In this document: piece by piece, positions 24,103 through 33,651 of the stretch
Numbering within the stretch: the stretch's first letter is position 1
How the letters are laid out: each line of letters begins with the position of its first letter
Assembly: GCF_002216005.1 (NCBI RefSeq)
Contig: NZ_NIQC01000019.1
Coordinates: 1-51,377, forward strand
From: Natranaerobius trueperi
GTDB lineage: Bacteria > Bacillota > Natranaerobiia > Natranaerobiales > Natranaerobiaceae
Direction: 5' to 3'
DNA: 51,377 nt
Made by a program: the position numbers and the translations under genes
The notes under the pieces: generated by a model
The model's database searches: none
The model's input: the letters and a program-made list of their open reading frames with translations, nothing else
What the model was told of the DNA's origin: nothing

Positions 24103-25437
24103 TTATTCTTCATCATCTTCTTTTTCTTCAACAACAACTTCTACTTCTTCAGTCTCATCATCAGTTGAAACTAAGAAAGTATGTGTACCTTTATCATCTT
24201 CATCAGTTTCTAAAGAAAATACTACAGTCTCTTTTTCATTAGCTTCAAGATCAGAGAAAACTTCAATATCTAAAATATTGTCATTTACATCAAGAAGTTC
24301 AACAATTTGTCTACCTTCAACATACCCATCGTTTTCAACAGTAGCTTCAATTTCTATCTCTTCACCTACTGTTACAGATTCAGTAGCATCTTTGATATCT
24401 ACACTAAAAGTATTTTCTTCTACAACAAACTCATGGTCTTTTTCAATTGTATCAGCGTTATCAGCTTCAATTGTTAAAAGAGATAAGTATGTATTAGGAG
24501 TAGTGAATCTTTTTAAATCGAAGCTTAATTCTTTTTTCTCTGAAATACTATCAAATGTTTTTTCTTCATTAAACACTGCTTCATCTGAGTCTTTACTATA
24601 TACACTTGAGGTTACAGTTACATCTTCTGCATCTACACCATTTGTTTCTTCAATTGTAATGTCTAATTCACTGTAGTCATAACCAACTACTTCATTTGTT
24701 AAAACATCTTTCCAGTCATTACTAACCTCAAGTTCAGCTGTTTTAGCCTCTACAGAAGTGTTAGTTGTAGCTAGTTCTTTAAAGTCATCTTCATCTTCTA
24801 AAACTTCATAAATAGAAGCTACAATAGTATCTTCTTCAGAAATTTCATCAATATCACTTACTTCAATTTCTTTAGTACCTTCACTAGAGATATGTTTTAC
24901 TACACCTTCATCATCATTTTCTTCATTCATAACAACTAAAATTGTTTCACCATCAAAGTTAGAAACATCATATTCTACTTCAAAAGTTTCTTGGTTAACT
25001 TTAATATCATCAATTTCTACTTCAATTTCTTTTTCATCTTCCTCTAGATCTTCACCAAAAATTGCTTCTCTTACAAAGTCAGTTACAGCTGCATGAGCTG
25101 GTGGTCCTTGTCTCTTTTCTCGATTTTCAAACATTTCTCTTACTTTATCCGGAACACTAGCATGTTCTGGTGGTCCTTGCTCTCCAGCGTGATCAGGTGG
25201 ACCAGGTTGTCCTGCATGATCAGGGCGTCCTTTAGATTTTGAACTTTCTTTCTCTTCTTCCTCATTTTCACTTTCTACTTCCTTTTCTTCTTCAGTTTCT
25301 TCTACTTCCTTTTCTTCAACCTGTCTATTAGGCCCTGCATGATCAGGTGGGCCTGCGTGCTCCGGTGGTCCTTGTGCAAGTGCAGTTCCTGTACTAAAAG
25401 TTGTAATTAAAGCTAACATAGCTAAAGTTTTTAACAT
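24103..25437 (-). CDS. Secreted acidic protein with PPxHA repeats and CARDB-like domain (444 aa)
   Basis: The signal peptide (MLKTLAMLALITTFSTGTALA) is followed by low-complexity sequence (about 22-120). This has GPPEHAGPPDHAGP, GRPDHAG, GPPDHAG, GPPEHAS and GPPAHAA units separated by Glu/Lys-rich runs. The His-containing repeats might bind metal, but that is a guess. The body is beta-rich and acidic, and the last 100 residues (SVTVGEEIEIEATVENDG, VFSLETDEDDKGTH) look like a CARDB/Ig-type adhesion fold. It ends in an acidic tail. It starts 24 bp after the gene at 25461, probably in one operon, with SD GGAGGTG. Confidence 0.8.
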   Translation of the reverse strand: MLKTLAMLALITTFSTGTALAQGPPEHAGPPDHAGPNRQVEEKEVEETEEEKEVESENEEEEKESSKSKGRPDHAGQPGPPDHAGEQGPPEHASVPDKVREMFENREKRQGPPAHAAVTDFVREAIFGEDLEEDEKEIEVEIDDIKVNQETFEVEYDVSNFDGETILVVMNEENDDEGVVKHISSEGTKEIEVSDIDEISEEDTIVASIYEVLEDEDDFKELATTNTSVEAKTAELEVSNDWKDVLTNEVVGYDYSELDITIEETNGVDAEDVTVTSSVYSKDSDEAVFNEEKTFDSISEKKELSFDLKRFTTPNTYLSLLTIEADNADTIEKDHEFVVEENTFSVDIKDATESVTVGEEIEIEATVENDGYVEGRQIVELLDVNDNILDIEVFSDLEANEKETVVFSLETDEDDKGTHTFLVSTDDETEEVEVVVEEKEDDEE

Positions 25438-25460
25438 ATTAAATACACCTCCAAAATATT

Positions 25461-26462
25461 TTATAATTCTTCTGATTCACTCCATCTTTTCTCCATATTT
25501 TCAAAGCTGAAGTCATAAATCTTCCATTCGTTTTCTTGTAGACGAAGTTTTAATTGTTCTGTGTAACTAATATTTTCTGAATTAATAATAGTTTCAGTCA
25601 TAATACTATCAAGTTTGTTTTGAAGCTCTTTTTCACTTTTATCTTCTGTAATTAAAACTTCTTTTGCATTCTTATAGTAGTTTTCTAGTACTACTTCAAA
25701 ATTGGGTTTAGTAAACTCTACATTTACATAAGAAATATCATCTTCTATTTTGTAATCAATAGGTTTTAGTTGAAACCTTTCAAGAACCTGTTTATCTTCT
25801 TCTGTTAATTCTTCTAGATCTATTTCTAGATCTAACTCATCTTCTCTATCGAGATATGTCATGTCTTCTAAGTCTTCTTGGTTTTTATAAGAGCTCCAGT
25901 ACTTTTCTACTACCTCAGTTGGTTTAGTTCTTTTAGGTGTTTCTAGTCCAATATCAATTTCACCAGTTTCAGAGTGATACTCTACACTATCACCTAAAAT
26001 TTCACTAACAAACCTTAAAGGAACTAAAGTACGTCCATCAATTGCTTGTCCTGGTACCTCTAGTTCGTTTTTTTTGCCATCTACTAAAACTTCCTTTTTC
26101 CCTAGAACCATTTCAATAGTTGTATTATCTCGTTCAATAACTACCATGTTTTCTTTTGAGACCCAATCAACATGAGCACCTAGAGCTTTCGAAACTTTTC
26201 TCACAGGAATTAAGGTCCTACCATCTTCCATTTGAGGAGCTACATCAAAGGTTAGTGATTCTCCGCGAACAAAGATTTTGTCCTCTAAAGGAGCATTACT
26301 ACGTTTCTCTATTAGTTCAGGTGCTTTTTTTATCTTTTGTAACTCTTGTTTTCTTTCTTCGATACTCTCAGTAGCTTCAAAAGACAATCCATAAGCTAAA
26401 GAGCTACCACCTAAAAAAGTAACTAGAGAAACTAATGCAAGGATATTTTTCGTTTTACACAC
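25461..26462 (-). CDS. Exported copper-amine-oxidase-like domain protein (333 aa)
   Basis: An N-terminal signal segment (LALVSLVTFLGGSSLAYG) precedes two copper-amine-oxidase N-terminal-like repeats at about 65-175 (QMEDGRTLIPVRKVSKALGA, then QAIDGRTLVPLRFVSEILGD). These 'stalk' domains are common on Firmicute surfaces and do not imply amine oxidase activity. The C-terminal 140 residues (VEKYWSSYKNQEDLED...) resemble an NTF2-like fold, but this is weak. The start is GTG with SD GAGGAGGTGA. It is upstream of the CARDB-like protein gene. Confidence 0.82.
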   Translation of the reverse strand: MCKTKNILALVSLVTFLGGSSLAYGLSFEATESIEERKQELQKIKKAPELIEKRSNAPLEDKIFVRGESLTFDVAPQMEDGRTLIPVRKVSKALGAHVDWVSKENMVVIERDNTTIEMVLGKKEVLVDGKKNELEVPGQAIDGRTLVPLRFVSEILGDSVEYHSETGEIDIGLETPKRTKPTEVVEKYWSSYKNQEDLEDMTYLDREDELDLEIDLEELTEEDKQVLERFQLKPIDYKIEDDISYVNVEFTKPNFEVVLENYYKNAKEVLITEDKSEKELQNKLDSIMTETIINSENISYTEQLKLRLQENEWKIYDFSFENMEKRWSESEEL

Positions 26463-26693
26463 TGTATCACCTCCTCTATACGTTATTGTTTTTTACCCCT
26501 TCATCTACAAGTACGTAAACTAAATGTAATTTTAGGGACTTTAAGAAAATTGTTTTGTTTGTAATCTATACAATAATAAAAAAAAGAAACTAGTTACAGG
26601 TACAAACACCTTAATTTCTAGTACCCCTTAAGTCTTAAGTTAAAAAAATAACCTATATTTATATAGGTTAACAGTCCTAAACTTTTAGACATA

Positions 26694-26729
26694 GAAAAAG
26701 GGGCTAAATCCCAGTATGGGTTTAGCCGC
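26694..26729 (-). terminator. Terminator of the chemoreceptor gene
   Basis: On the minus strand GGCTAAACCC-ATACT-GGGATTTAGCC, followed by CCTTTTTC. The 10-11 bp stem has one mismatch. Confidence 0.8.
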
Positions 26730-26737
26730 TTATATCT

Positions 26738-28702
26738 TTAATATTTAAATTTAGAAACCTCTTCTTGCATATCTTGAGCTAACTTTGCTAAATGATCACT
26801 AGAACGAGCTATCTCTTCCATTGAGGCCGTTTGTTCTTCAACTGAAGAAGACATTTCTTCAGTACTTGAAGAGTTTTGTTGTGCGATAGCTGCTAAGTTT
26901 TGAAGTTTATCAATAATCTCTTGTTTCTTTTTTTGCATCTCACTACCAGTTTCATTTAAAGTTTCAACAACTTCTCTAACCTGTTCAATCCCATCAGCTA
27001 TGCCTTCAAATTTAACATCAGCTTCTTTTACGTATTGAGATTGTTCTTTAGTTGTTTCACTTACTTCTTTCACAGTACTAACAGCTGTATTAGTTTTATT
27101 CATAAGGTCAGTTACTATTTGAGAGATCTCATCAGAATACTTGTTTGAGTTTTCAGCAAGATTTCTTATTTCATTTGCTACTACTGAAAAACCAGATCCT
27201 GCTTCACCAGCTCTTGCAGCCTCTATACTAGCATTTAATGCAAGTAAGTTAGTCTGTTCTGCAATCTCTTTAATAGTATTACTAGCTTTTTCTATGTTAT
27301 CTGCACTTTGTTTAGTTTCATTGATTATTTCAGCAATATTTTGTGAAGCTGACTCGTTTTGTTCAGTTTTATTAGTTAATTCTTCAACTACCTTTGAACC
27401 TTGGTTCTTTAAGTCTGTTACATTTTCTATAGCTGTATTTAACTGTCTTACATAAGACTGTTCTTGTTCAACTATCTCACCTAAGCTTTCAGTACTATCT
27501 GATGCTTGTTCAGTACTTTCAGCTTGGTTACTAGCACCACTTGCAATATCTTCTACAGCTTTTGAAACTTCATTAGCTGCACTTGTATTTTCTTCACTGT
27601 TAGCACTTAATTCTTGTGAAGATGATGCTACTTGTTGTGCTTTTTCTTCAATACCTTTTAATAAGTTTGAAATGTTTTCTCTCATATTAGTGACTGCTCT
27701 TGTGATATCACCAATTTCATCATTTCTATCTAAATACTTATTTGAATTAGCTTCTTCATTATAAGTGAAATCATAATCACCTAATCTACTTATAAGCTTT
27801 GTTAATTCACCAATTGGTTTACCAGCTACTTTATTTACAAAGTAAGCCATTAGAAAAGCTATTAAAAGAGTTAGTACAAAAGCAGTTACAATTACAGTTT
27901 GAGTAAACTCTACATCACCTAAAACTTCATCTTGAGAAACATCATAAAATAATACCCAATCTAACTCCTCTAGATAAGTACTACCTACATAACTATCATC
28001 CGCTTCGAATACTTCTTCTTTTTGTAAAGTAGTCTCTTCTATGTAACCATCTCTTAACATATTTAATCTATCTTCATTAGCTTCATTACCAGGTTCAGCT
28101 ATTACTGTCCCTTCTGTATTCATGATATATACTGAACCTGCGTAATCTTCACTAACTTCTCTTACATAGTTAGATAAAAAACCTAAAGTAATATCAGCCG
28201 CAACTACATTATTATCATATGGATAAGATACCGTTACTGTATAGTCACCTGAACTTGCATCTTGATAGGGTTCAGTTACATAGGCTTCACCTTGTTCAAT
28301 AGCTCCTTGAAACCAAGCTCTATCCCTAGGATCATAGTCATCTCCTAAGTCTCGTTCTGGTTCTACTATTGTTTCTCCTTCATCTGTTCCAACATAAATA
28401 TTCATGACATGCTCATTATTATTAATTGTATTACTATATAAGTTTCTTAACTCTTCTTTTTCATATTCTAGTTCTTGTTGAGAAAGTGCTAACCCCTCTA
28501 CAAGTACCATAGTTTCATTTACGACTTCTGTAATATCTTCTCTTATGATATTAACTTGACTCTCTATTTCATCTGTAACATAACCCCTTAAAGCCGGTAA
28601 TGTATTCGTTATCACAACTGCCGATATACCAATAATCGGTATCAATATCCCTATAACAGATAAAATAAACAGTTTTTGACTTAATTTAAGTCTAGTTAAC
28701 AA
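26738..28702 (-). CDS. Methyl-accepting chemotaxis protein (dCache sensor)
   Basis: A 654-residue chemoreceptor. TM1 is at about 12-34, followed by an extracellular dCache-like domain ([20 protein letters not shown] and [14 protein letters not shown] are Cache hallmarks). TM2 is at about 268-292, then HAMP, then the signalling domain. The hairpin tip is [20 protein letters not shown] followed by [19 protein letters not shown]. Its ligand is unknown. The start is TTG with SD AAGGAG. It is a single gene with its own terminator; neighbouring type IV pilus genes may share motility control. Confidence 0.93.
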   Translation of the reverse strand: MLTRLKLSQKLFILSVIGILIPIIGISAVVITNTLPALRGYVTDEIESQVNIIREDITEVVNETMVLVEGLALSQQELEYEKEELRNLYSNTINNNEHVMNIYVGTDEGETIVEPERDLGDDYDPRDRAWFQGAIEQGEAYVTEPYQDASSGDYTVTVSYPYDNNVVAADITLGFLSNYVREVSEDYAGSVYIMNTEGTVIAEPGNEANEDRLNMLRDGYIEETTLQKEEVFEADDSYVGSTYLEELDWVLFYDVSQDEVLGDVEFTQTVIVTAFVLTLLIAFLMAYFVNKVAGKPIGELTKLISRLGDYDFTYNEEANSNKYLDRNDEIGDITRAVTNMRENISNLLKGIEEKAQQVASSSQELSANSEENTSAANEVSKAVEDIASGASNQAESTEQASDSTESLGEIVEQEQSYVRQLNTAIENVTDLKNQGSKVVEELTNKTEQNESASQNIAEIINETKQSADNIEKASNTIKEIAEQTNLLALNASIEAARAGEAGSGFSVVANEIRNLAENSNKYSDEISQIVTDLMNKTNTAVSTVKEVSETTKEQSQYVKEADVKFEGIADGIEQVREVVETLNETGSEMQKKKQEIIDKLQNLAAIAQQNSSSTEEMSSSVEEQTASMEEIARSSDHLAKLAQDMQEEVSKFKY

Positions 28703-28856
28703 TTAATTCACTCCTTCCCTAATTTTGTCTATATTTCTTATTTTTATAAGTATACCATACATTTTTTATTATAAATAGTCCTTGTTTCCTTTCGTTATAA
28801 CATATATTTTTGCAATTTTCTAAAAACAACAACTGATCCTTTAAAATAAAAATTTT

Positions 28857-28902
28857 TGTAGGACATATTCATAAAAAAAGTAGGACATATTCATAAAAAA
28901 AG
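28857..28902. repeat. Tandem direct repeat (2 x about 22 bp)
   Basis: TAGGACATATTCATAAAAAA occurs twice in direct succession in the intergenic region between the chemoreceptor and prepilin peptidase genes. No role is evident. Confidence 0.7.
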
Positions 28903-28925
28903 AATAGCAGCCTCCTTATTTAGCT

Positions 28926-29678
28926 CTATAATAAATATGCTGAAACATCAATGTAATAAGTAAGTAATACACCAATCCAAATAAAAGGAACAAAAGGTAT
29001 TTGTGTCTTTCTATCAACTTTTCCTAAAAGCATACCAGGAATCATAATCAATAATCCAAGTACAGATGCAAAAAACAAGCTATAAAAAGCATCTAAAGCC
29101 CCTATAGTCAGAGCTATAACTCCGTAGAGCTTAACATCTCCACCTCCTAGTTTATTACCACTTAAAACCATAACTAAAAAAAGTGATAAAAACATCACAA
29201 AACCACTTACTAGATAATATAAAAGATAAAAGTCTAAAGCGATATGTAGTACTATTCTAAGTATAAGTATAATTGCACCAAATACAATTAACAGTTTGTT
29301 TAATATAAGCCTTTTTTTAATATCTGTTATGACAGATATTACTAGTAAAGAGCCTAAGGTCAAGTGAATTAATAAATCTATACTAAAACCGAAGTTATGA
29401 TAAAGAAGCGCAAACGTAACACTAGTTATTAGCTCACCTAGTAGATAATAACAAGAGATGCTTTGCTTACAATTTTTGCATTTTCCAAGTAACAAGATAT
29501 AACTTACAATAGGTATCATTTCTATTACACTTAATTTTTCTTTACAATTTGGGCAATGAGACCTACCTAAAAGGATATGTTTTAAATTTTCTTGTCCTTT
29601 ATCAAGTAGGCTAAATGCTACTACATTGTAAAAACTTCCAAATAAAGTTCCTAAAATAAAGAAAATAAATATATCCAT
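28926..29678 (-). CDS. pilD: Type IV prepilin peptidase (A24 family)
   Basis: About 250 residues with eight hydrophobic segments. It cleaves type IV prepilin leader peptides at the inner membrane and N-methylates the new end. The N-terminal part has the GSFYNVVAF motif and a zinc-binding pair CPNC and CKNC. The two catalytic aspartates are in VITDIKKRLI and NKLGGGDVKLYG (the GxGD motif). I choose the ATG at 29678 (SD AGGAGA) over the ATG six codons upstream. The target pilin-like gene is at 35516. It lies 64-82 bp downstream of pilT in the same direction. Confidence 0.92.
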   Translation of the reverse strand: MDIFIFFILGTLFGSFYNVVAFSLLDKGQENLKHILLGRSHCPNCKEKLSVIEMIPIVSYILLLGKCKNCKQSISCYYLLGELITSVTFALLYHNFGFSIDLLIHLTLGSLLVISVITDIKKRLILNKLLIVFGAIILILRIVLHIALDFYLLYYLVSGFVMFLSLFLVMVLSGNKLGGGDVKLYGVIALTIGALDAFYSLFFASVLGLLIMIPGMLLGKVDRKTQIPFVPFIWIGVLLTYYIDVSAYLL

Positions 29679-29760
29679 TTTACAGTCTCCTATCATGTTA
29701 TTAGAATAAATCTAGGGTTTAGCTCTCATAAGACTCCACTTAACTTTCCTAAAGACCCAT

Positions 29761-30861
29761 CTAATTAAGTATATTGTTAGCAGGAAGATGCTCGTCCATA
29801 GTTTTTTTAGAGATTAAGCCCTGTTGGGCTAATTCTTTTATAGCACTCTCCATAGTTTTCATTTGGTATTTAGCTCCCATTTGCATTTGTGAATAGATTT
29901 GATGTGTTTTTCCTTCTCTAATTAAGTTCTTAATCCCAGGAGTAGAAACTAACGCCTCTATAGCAGCCACTCTATTCCCTCCTACGCGTGGGAGTAATCG
30001 CTGTGCTAAAATACCCTTTAACGTGCCAGCTAATTGTATCCTTACTTGATTTTGTTGATGTGGTGGAAAAACATCGATAATTCTATCAATAGTTTTTGGA
30101 GCATCTACTGTATGTAAAGTAGCCAAGACTAAGTGTCCGGTTTCTGCTGCAGTGATAGCAGTTTGAATAGTTTCTAGATCTCTCATTTCCCCTACTAAAA
30201 TAACATCCGGGTCTTGGCGTAAAGCTGCTCTTAAGCCTGGAGCAAACCCAGAACAATCACTACCAATTTCTCTTTGATTTATGATGCTTTTTTTATGATC
30301 ATGTAAGTATTCAATCGGATCTTCTAGTGTGATTATATGTGAGGTTTTTTCACGGTTAATATACTCAACCATTGAAGCAAGGGTTGTAGTCTTACCACTA
30401 CCCGTAGCACCAGTAACAATCACAAGTCCTTTATCCTCTCTTGCTAAATCCTTTACCAAAGGGATAAGACCTAATTCATCTATTGAAGGTATCTTTGAAG
30501 ATATAATGCGACAAGAAATACCGTAACTACCGCGCTGTAAAAATATATTGATCCTAAAACGTCCTATACCAGCTAAACTATAAGATAAATCAAGTTCACC
30601 TTCAGATGTAAGTTGATCAGTCCCTTTTTTGGACATGAGTTCTTTTGCGAGTAATTGAGTCATACCAGGAGTCATTTTTTCTTCTTGTAAGGGGGTAAGT
30701 ACTCCGTCTTTTCTCACCATAGGAAAAGATCCTACAGTTATATGTAAATCTGAAGCCTTTCTTTCTACTGCCTTAGTTAATAGGTCAGTCATAGTAATCT
30801 TTCCAACAAAGTTATAGTTTCGATCATTTAACTCTTCACTTTGAGTAGTATTTTTTATCAT
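29761..30861 (-). CDS. pilT: Twitching-motility ATPase PilT
   Basis: Hexameric ATPase driving type IV pilus retraction. Visible parts are the N-terminal PAS-like domain (LLTKAVERKASDLHITVG), Walker A GATGSGKTTT, the Asp box (ITLEDPIEYLH), Walker B (DVILVGEMRDLET) and the His box (HLVLATLHTVDA). I prefer ATG at 30861 with SD TTAGGAG; the longer frame to 30933 runs back into the arsC pseudogene and its upstream ATG has no well-spaced SD. No pilB or pilC is present in this window. It probably forms an operon with pilD. Confidence 0.93.
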   Translation of the reverse strand: MIKNTTQSEELNDRNYNFVGKITMTDLLTKAVERKASDLHITVGSFPMVRKDGVLTPLQEEKMTPGMTQLLAKELMSKKGTDQLTSEGELDLSYSLAGIGRFRINIFLQRGSYGISCRIISSKIPSIDELGLIPLVKDLAREDKGLVIVTGATGSGKTTTLASMVEYINREKTSHIITLEDPIEYLHDHKKSIINQREIGSDCSGFAPGLRAALRQDPDVILVGEMRDLETIQTAITAAETGHLVLATLHTVDAPKTIDRIIDVFPPHQQNQVRIQLAGTLKGILAQRLLPRVGGNRVAAIEALVSTPGIKNLIREGKTHQIYSQMQMGAKYQMKTMESAIKELAQQGLISKKTMDEHLPANNILN

Positions 30862-30936
30862 ATTATCACTCCTAAGTAAATTATGATCTAAGCTACCTTC
30901 TTCTTTAAAAGGAACTTTCACCACCTCTTTCATGGT

Positions 30937-31283
30937 AGCTAAATTTTACCATATACTCCTTATCATCTTTACCTGATGGATCAGAAAGTCCCCAGTCCTC
31001 TTCATATTTTAATCGTAAAAAAGGACAAGTCACATACAACCATTTTTATAGCTATATCTACTTTAGAAAGCTCACTAATTAATATTGGATATTGCTCTTT
31101 ATTCATATCCACAGCATATAAGTCTTTAATTACTCGAACAGCATCTTAATTAATCTGTGGCTTAGCCCCTATACCAGCTGAGAAAGGCTAAAATACATCA
31201 GATGCATATAATTTAGAAATCGCTTCTGCCATTTGTGATCTACAAGAATTATTAACACATACAAAGGCTACTTTTGGTTTCAT
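30937..31283 (-). pseudogene. Arsenate reductase (thioredoxin-type ArsC), decayed
   Basis: From ATG at 31283 (SD AGGAGGATA) the frame gives MKPKVAFVCVNNSCRSQMAE, with the CX5R P-loop of LMW-phosphatase-like ArsC. It then gives AISKLYASDVF, a TAG stop, FSAGIGAKPQIN, a TAA stop, DAVRVIKDLYAVDMNKEQYP and ISELSKVDIAI. A shifted frame continues with EDWGLSDPSGKDDKEYMVKF. Two stops and at least one frameshift rule out function. The 3' end runs into the region upstream of pilT. Confidence 0.85.
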
Positions 31284-31378
31284 AAGTATCCTCCTAGTTA
31301 ATTTTTATACCCACATACATTTTACTAACCATTTCCATTCTATCAATATAGTCTTTAACATGTTTTTTATATTCTTTC
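31284..31378 (-). pseudogene. Short coding-like fragment, unidentified
   Basis: Between the truncated surface protein and the arsC remnant, the minus strand has about 28 open codons (KEYKKHVKDYIDRMEMVSKM, ending VGIKIN). There is no start codon. The helical sequence looks like a gene tail, but I do not recognise the family. Confidence 0.3.
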
Positions 31379-31573
31379 TTACAATCCTCCTAACTCTTCA
31401 CTAATAAATCTTAAAGGTACAAGGGCACGACCATTTTTATCAATATACGGATCTTTTTCTAGTTCAACTAGTTCATTGTCAATATAAATATCTAAGTTTT
31501 CTTCAGCTAGAACAAAACTAGTTGATAAAAGTAGTAAACAAGATATGATAATTAATTTTAGACTTTTTCTCAA
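31379..31573 (-). pseudogene. Copper-amine-oxidase-like surface protein, truncated
   Basis: A 64-codon frame with a signal peptide (LKLIIISCLLLLSTSFVLAE) and the start of one copper-amine-oxidase-like repeat (DKNGRALVPLRFISEELGGL, stop). Intact proteins of this type run on for at least 60 residues after this point. The start is TTG with SD GAGGTGATC. It probably lost its 3' part in the same decay that broke arsC. Confidence 0.6.
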
Positions 31574-31594
31574 TAGATCACCTCGTTTAAATTA

Positions 31595-31945
31595 TCACTC
31601 ACATAGGTCAGTAGTTTCTAACAAATCTAGAAACTGTTTTTGTACAAAGTTATCTGTTTTATCATAAAGGTTAATATAATTTTCTAAAAGTTTTTCTCCA
31701 TTATGAGTCAGGGTAGTTCCTCCACCACTTTCACCACCAGATTTCTTTTCTATTAAATTACAATCTAGTCTATCTTCAACCTTTTTTAATTTTCCCCAGG
31801 CAGTACGATATGACATATCTAACTTTTTAGAAGCCTTACTTATAGAACCAGTTTCCTTAATTGCTAAAAGCAATTTTAATAAACCTTCACCTATTATTAG
31901 TTCACCATCATCATTTTCTATCCAAAGCTTAAATTTAATTTGCAT
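31595..31945 (-). CDS. ModE-like winged-helix regulator (molybdate/tungstate)
   Basis: About 116 residues with the N-terminal ModE DNA-binding domain only: GLLKLLLAIKETGSISKASK, LDMSYRTAWGKLKKVEDRL, then GGESGGGTTLTHNGEKLL, a glycine-rich wing typical of this family. The MOP ligand-binding domains of full-length ModE are absent, so metal sensing must occur differently. I prefer ATG at 31945 (SD AAGGGG) to the longer frame. It is divergent from tupABC, and the intergenic inverted repeat at 32036-32059 is its likely operator. Confidence 0.85.
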   Translation of the reverse strand: MQIKFKLWIENDDGELIIGEGLLKLLLAIKETGSISKASKKLDMSYRTAWGKLKKVEDRLDCNLIEKKSGGESGGGTTLTHNGEKLLENYINLYDKTDNFVQKQFLDLLETTDLCE

Positions 31946-32035
31946 ATTTACACCCCTTATATATAATATCATTTAAATAAGTTTTAATAAATTTATTTAG
32001 AAGGATTTTCTATAAGAATATAGAAATTAAATTGA

Positions 32036-32059
32036 CGATATGTTAGTATAGACATATCG
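32036..32059. promoter_or_regulatory. Inverted repeat in the tup regulator-tupA intergenic region
   Basis: CGATATGT-N8-ACATATCG has perfect 8-bp arms and resembles the ModE-type operator pattern (CGTTATAT-spacer-ATATAACG). TTGACG at 32032-32038 is a possible -35 box for tupA and overlaps the first arm. Binding here would control tupABC. Confidence 0.6.
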
Positions 32060-32089
32060 AGTTCTTAAATTAGAAGGGAGAGAAGTATT

Positions 32090-32923
32090 ATGTTAAAGAA
32101 ATCACTATTAGTTCTTCTAGGGTTAACCCTAATTTTACCTTTATTAGGATGTGAAAGTGAATCAGAGGTTTTAACACTAGCAACTACTACCAGTACAGAA
32201 GACTCTGGATTATTAGATGAGTTATTACCTATTTTTGAAGATGAAACAGGCTATCGAGTAGATGTAATTGCAGTTGGAACTGGTCAGGCTTTAGAAATTG
32301 GTAGAAGTGGTGATGCTGATATATTACTCGTTCACGCAAAAGGTTTAGAAAAAGAATTTGTTGAAGATGGTTACGGGACAAAGCGTTATCCTGTAATGTA
32401 TAATGATTTTGTTGTCTTAGGACCTTCTAAAGATCCTGCAGCTGTTTTAGAAGCTAATAACCTTGAAAAAACAATAACAGAAATTTATGAAACAGGTGAA
32501 AAAAACGAAACATCTTTTGCTTCAAGAGGTGATAAATCAGGAACACACGTAAAAGAAAGTGCACTTTGGGAAAAGTTTCAGTTAGATGTTGAAGCAAAGG
32601 AGTGGTATAACTCTCTTGGACAAGGTATGGGTGATACTTTAATTGCAGCAAATGAAATGAACGCTTATAGCTTATCAGATAGAGGAACTTTTCTTTCTAT
32701 GAAAGATAAGCTAAAAAATCTAGATATTGTTTTTGAAGGGGACGACTTACTTACTAACCCCTATGGAATTATCCCAGTAGATCCTGATACTCATGAAAAT
32801 GTTAAGTATGACGCTTCTAAAGAACTAGTAGAGTTTTTTACTAGAGATGATACCCAAAAAAAAATATCAGAGTTTCGGGTAGATGAATATGGTGAACCAC
32901 TATTTTTCCCTGATGCTAACTAA
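32090..32923 (+). CDS. tupA: Tungstate ABC transporter, substrate-binding lipoprotein
   Basis: 277 residues. The signal peptide ends in the lipobox LPLLGC. The oxyanion-binding TTTSTEDSGLLDELLP motif is the hallmark of TupA, followed by DVIAVGTGQALEIGRSGDAD, ILLVHAKGLEKEFVEDG, YNDFVVLGP and ASRGDKSGTH. It captures tungstate outside the membrane for TupBC; tungstate supply suggests tungsten-dependent oxidoreductases elsewhere in the genome. The SD is AGAAGGGAGAG. It is the first gene of tupABC. Confidence 0.92.
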   Translation: MLKKSLLVLLGLTLILPLLGCESESEVLTLATTTSTEDSGLLDELLPIFEDETGYRVDVIAVGTGQALEIGRSGDADILLVHAKGLEKEFVEDGYGTKRYPVMYNDFVVLGPSKDPAAVLEANNLEKTITEIYETGEKNETSFASRGDKSGTHVKESALWEKFQLDVEAKEWYNSLGQGMGDTLIAANEMNAYSLSDRGTFLSMKDKLKNLDIVFEGDDLLTNPYGIIPVDPDTHENVKYDASKELVEFFTRDDTQKKISEFRVDEYGEPLFFPDAN

Positions 32924-32946
32924 TATTTACAACGGAGGATAGATAC

Positions 32947-33651
32947 ATGGATAATATTATATCTGGTTTTTTTGAAGCTATAAAATTGTTGGTTAATTTG
33001 GATCCTTATGTTATGGATATAATTTCAGTTTCAATGATGGTATCAGGTATTGCTCTAATAATTGCTTCTTTGATAGGAATACCGTTAGGTGCTTTTCTTG
33101 GCTTAACTAGTTTTCCAGGTAAACATTTAGTTGTTGCATTGTTATACACAGGAATGGGCTTTCCTCCTGTAGTTATAGGTTTATTTGTTTTTATTTTATT
33201 TTCAAATGTTGGACCTTTAGGATCACTTGAATGGTTATACACAACCAAAGCTATGATTGTTGCCCAGTCTTTTATATCATTTCCTTTAGTAGCAGGGTTT
33301 ACAATGACTGCTGTAATGGGTGTTGATAAAAGTCTATTACTACAATTACGAGCATTAGGTGCAACTAATCGACAAATAATATGGGCAATAATAAAAGAAG
33401 CTAGATTAGGTGTCTTAGTTTCAGTTATTGCAGGATTTGGTGCTATTATATCAGAAGTTGGTGCAGTCATGATGGTAGGAGGTAATATAGCAGGTAGTAC
33501 AAGGGTACTTACAACCGCTATTGTATTAGAAACTAGACAAGGTAATTTTGGACTTGCTATAAGTTTTGGTTTAATTCTTTTAACTATAACTTTTATAGTA
33601 AACTTTATTATGCTTCATTTTCAAAAAAGGAAGTTGATTGGTAGTGACTAA
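32947..33651 (+). CDS. tupB: Tungstate ABC transporter permease
   Basis: 234 residues with five or six hydrophobic segments. The cytoplasmic EAA-type loop (QLRALGATNRQIIWAIIKEA) contacts the ATPase. It lies 23 bp after tupA, with SD GGAGG, and overlaps tupC by 8-14 bp. The family assignment comes from order and from the GFPPVVIGLFVFILFS segment typical of TupB-like permeases. Confidence 0.9.
   Translation: MDNIISGFFEAIKLLVNLDPYVMDIISVSMMVSGIALIIASLIGIPLGAFLGLTSFPGKHLVVALLYTGMGFPPVVIGLFVFILFSNVGPLGSLEWLYTTKAMIVAQSFISFPLVAGFTMTAVMGVDKSLLLQLRALGATNRQIIWAIIKEARLGVLVSVIAGFGAIISEVGAVMMVGGNIAGSTRVLTTAIVLETRQGNFGLAISFGLILLTITFIVNFIMLHFQKRKLIGSD

Noticed and set aside
28857-28902. Start of a CRISPR array
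   Set aside because: There are only two direct copies with no spacer between them and no cas genes.
30937-31283. Stops in arsC as recoded Sec or Pyl codons
   Set aside because: The stops are TAG and TAA at non-catalytic positions, and a frameshift is also present, so decay is the better explanation.
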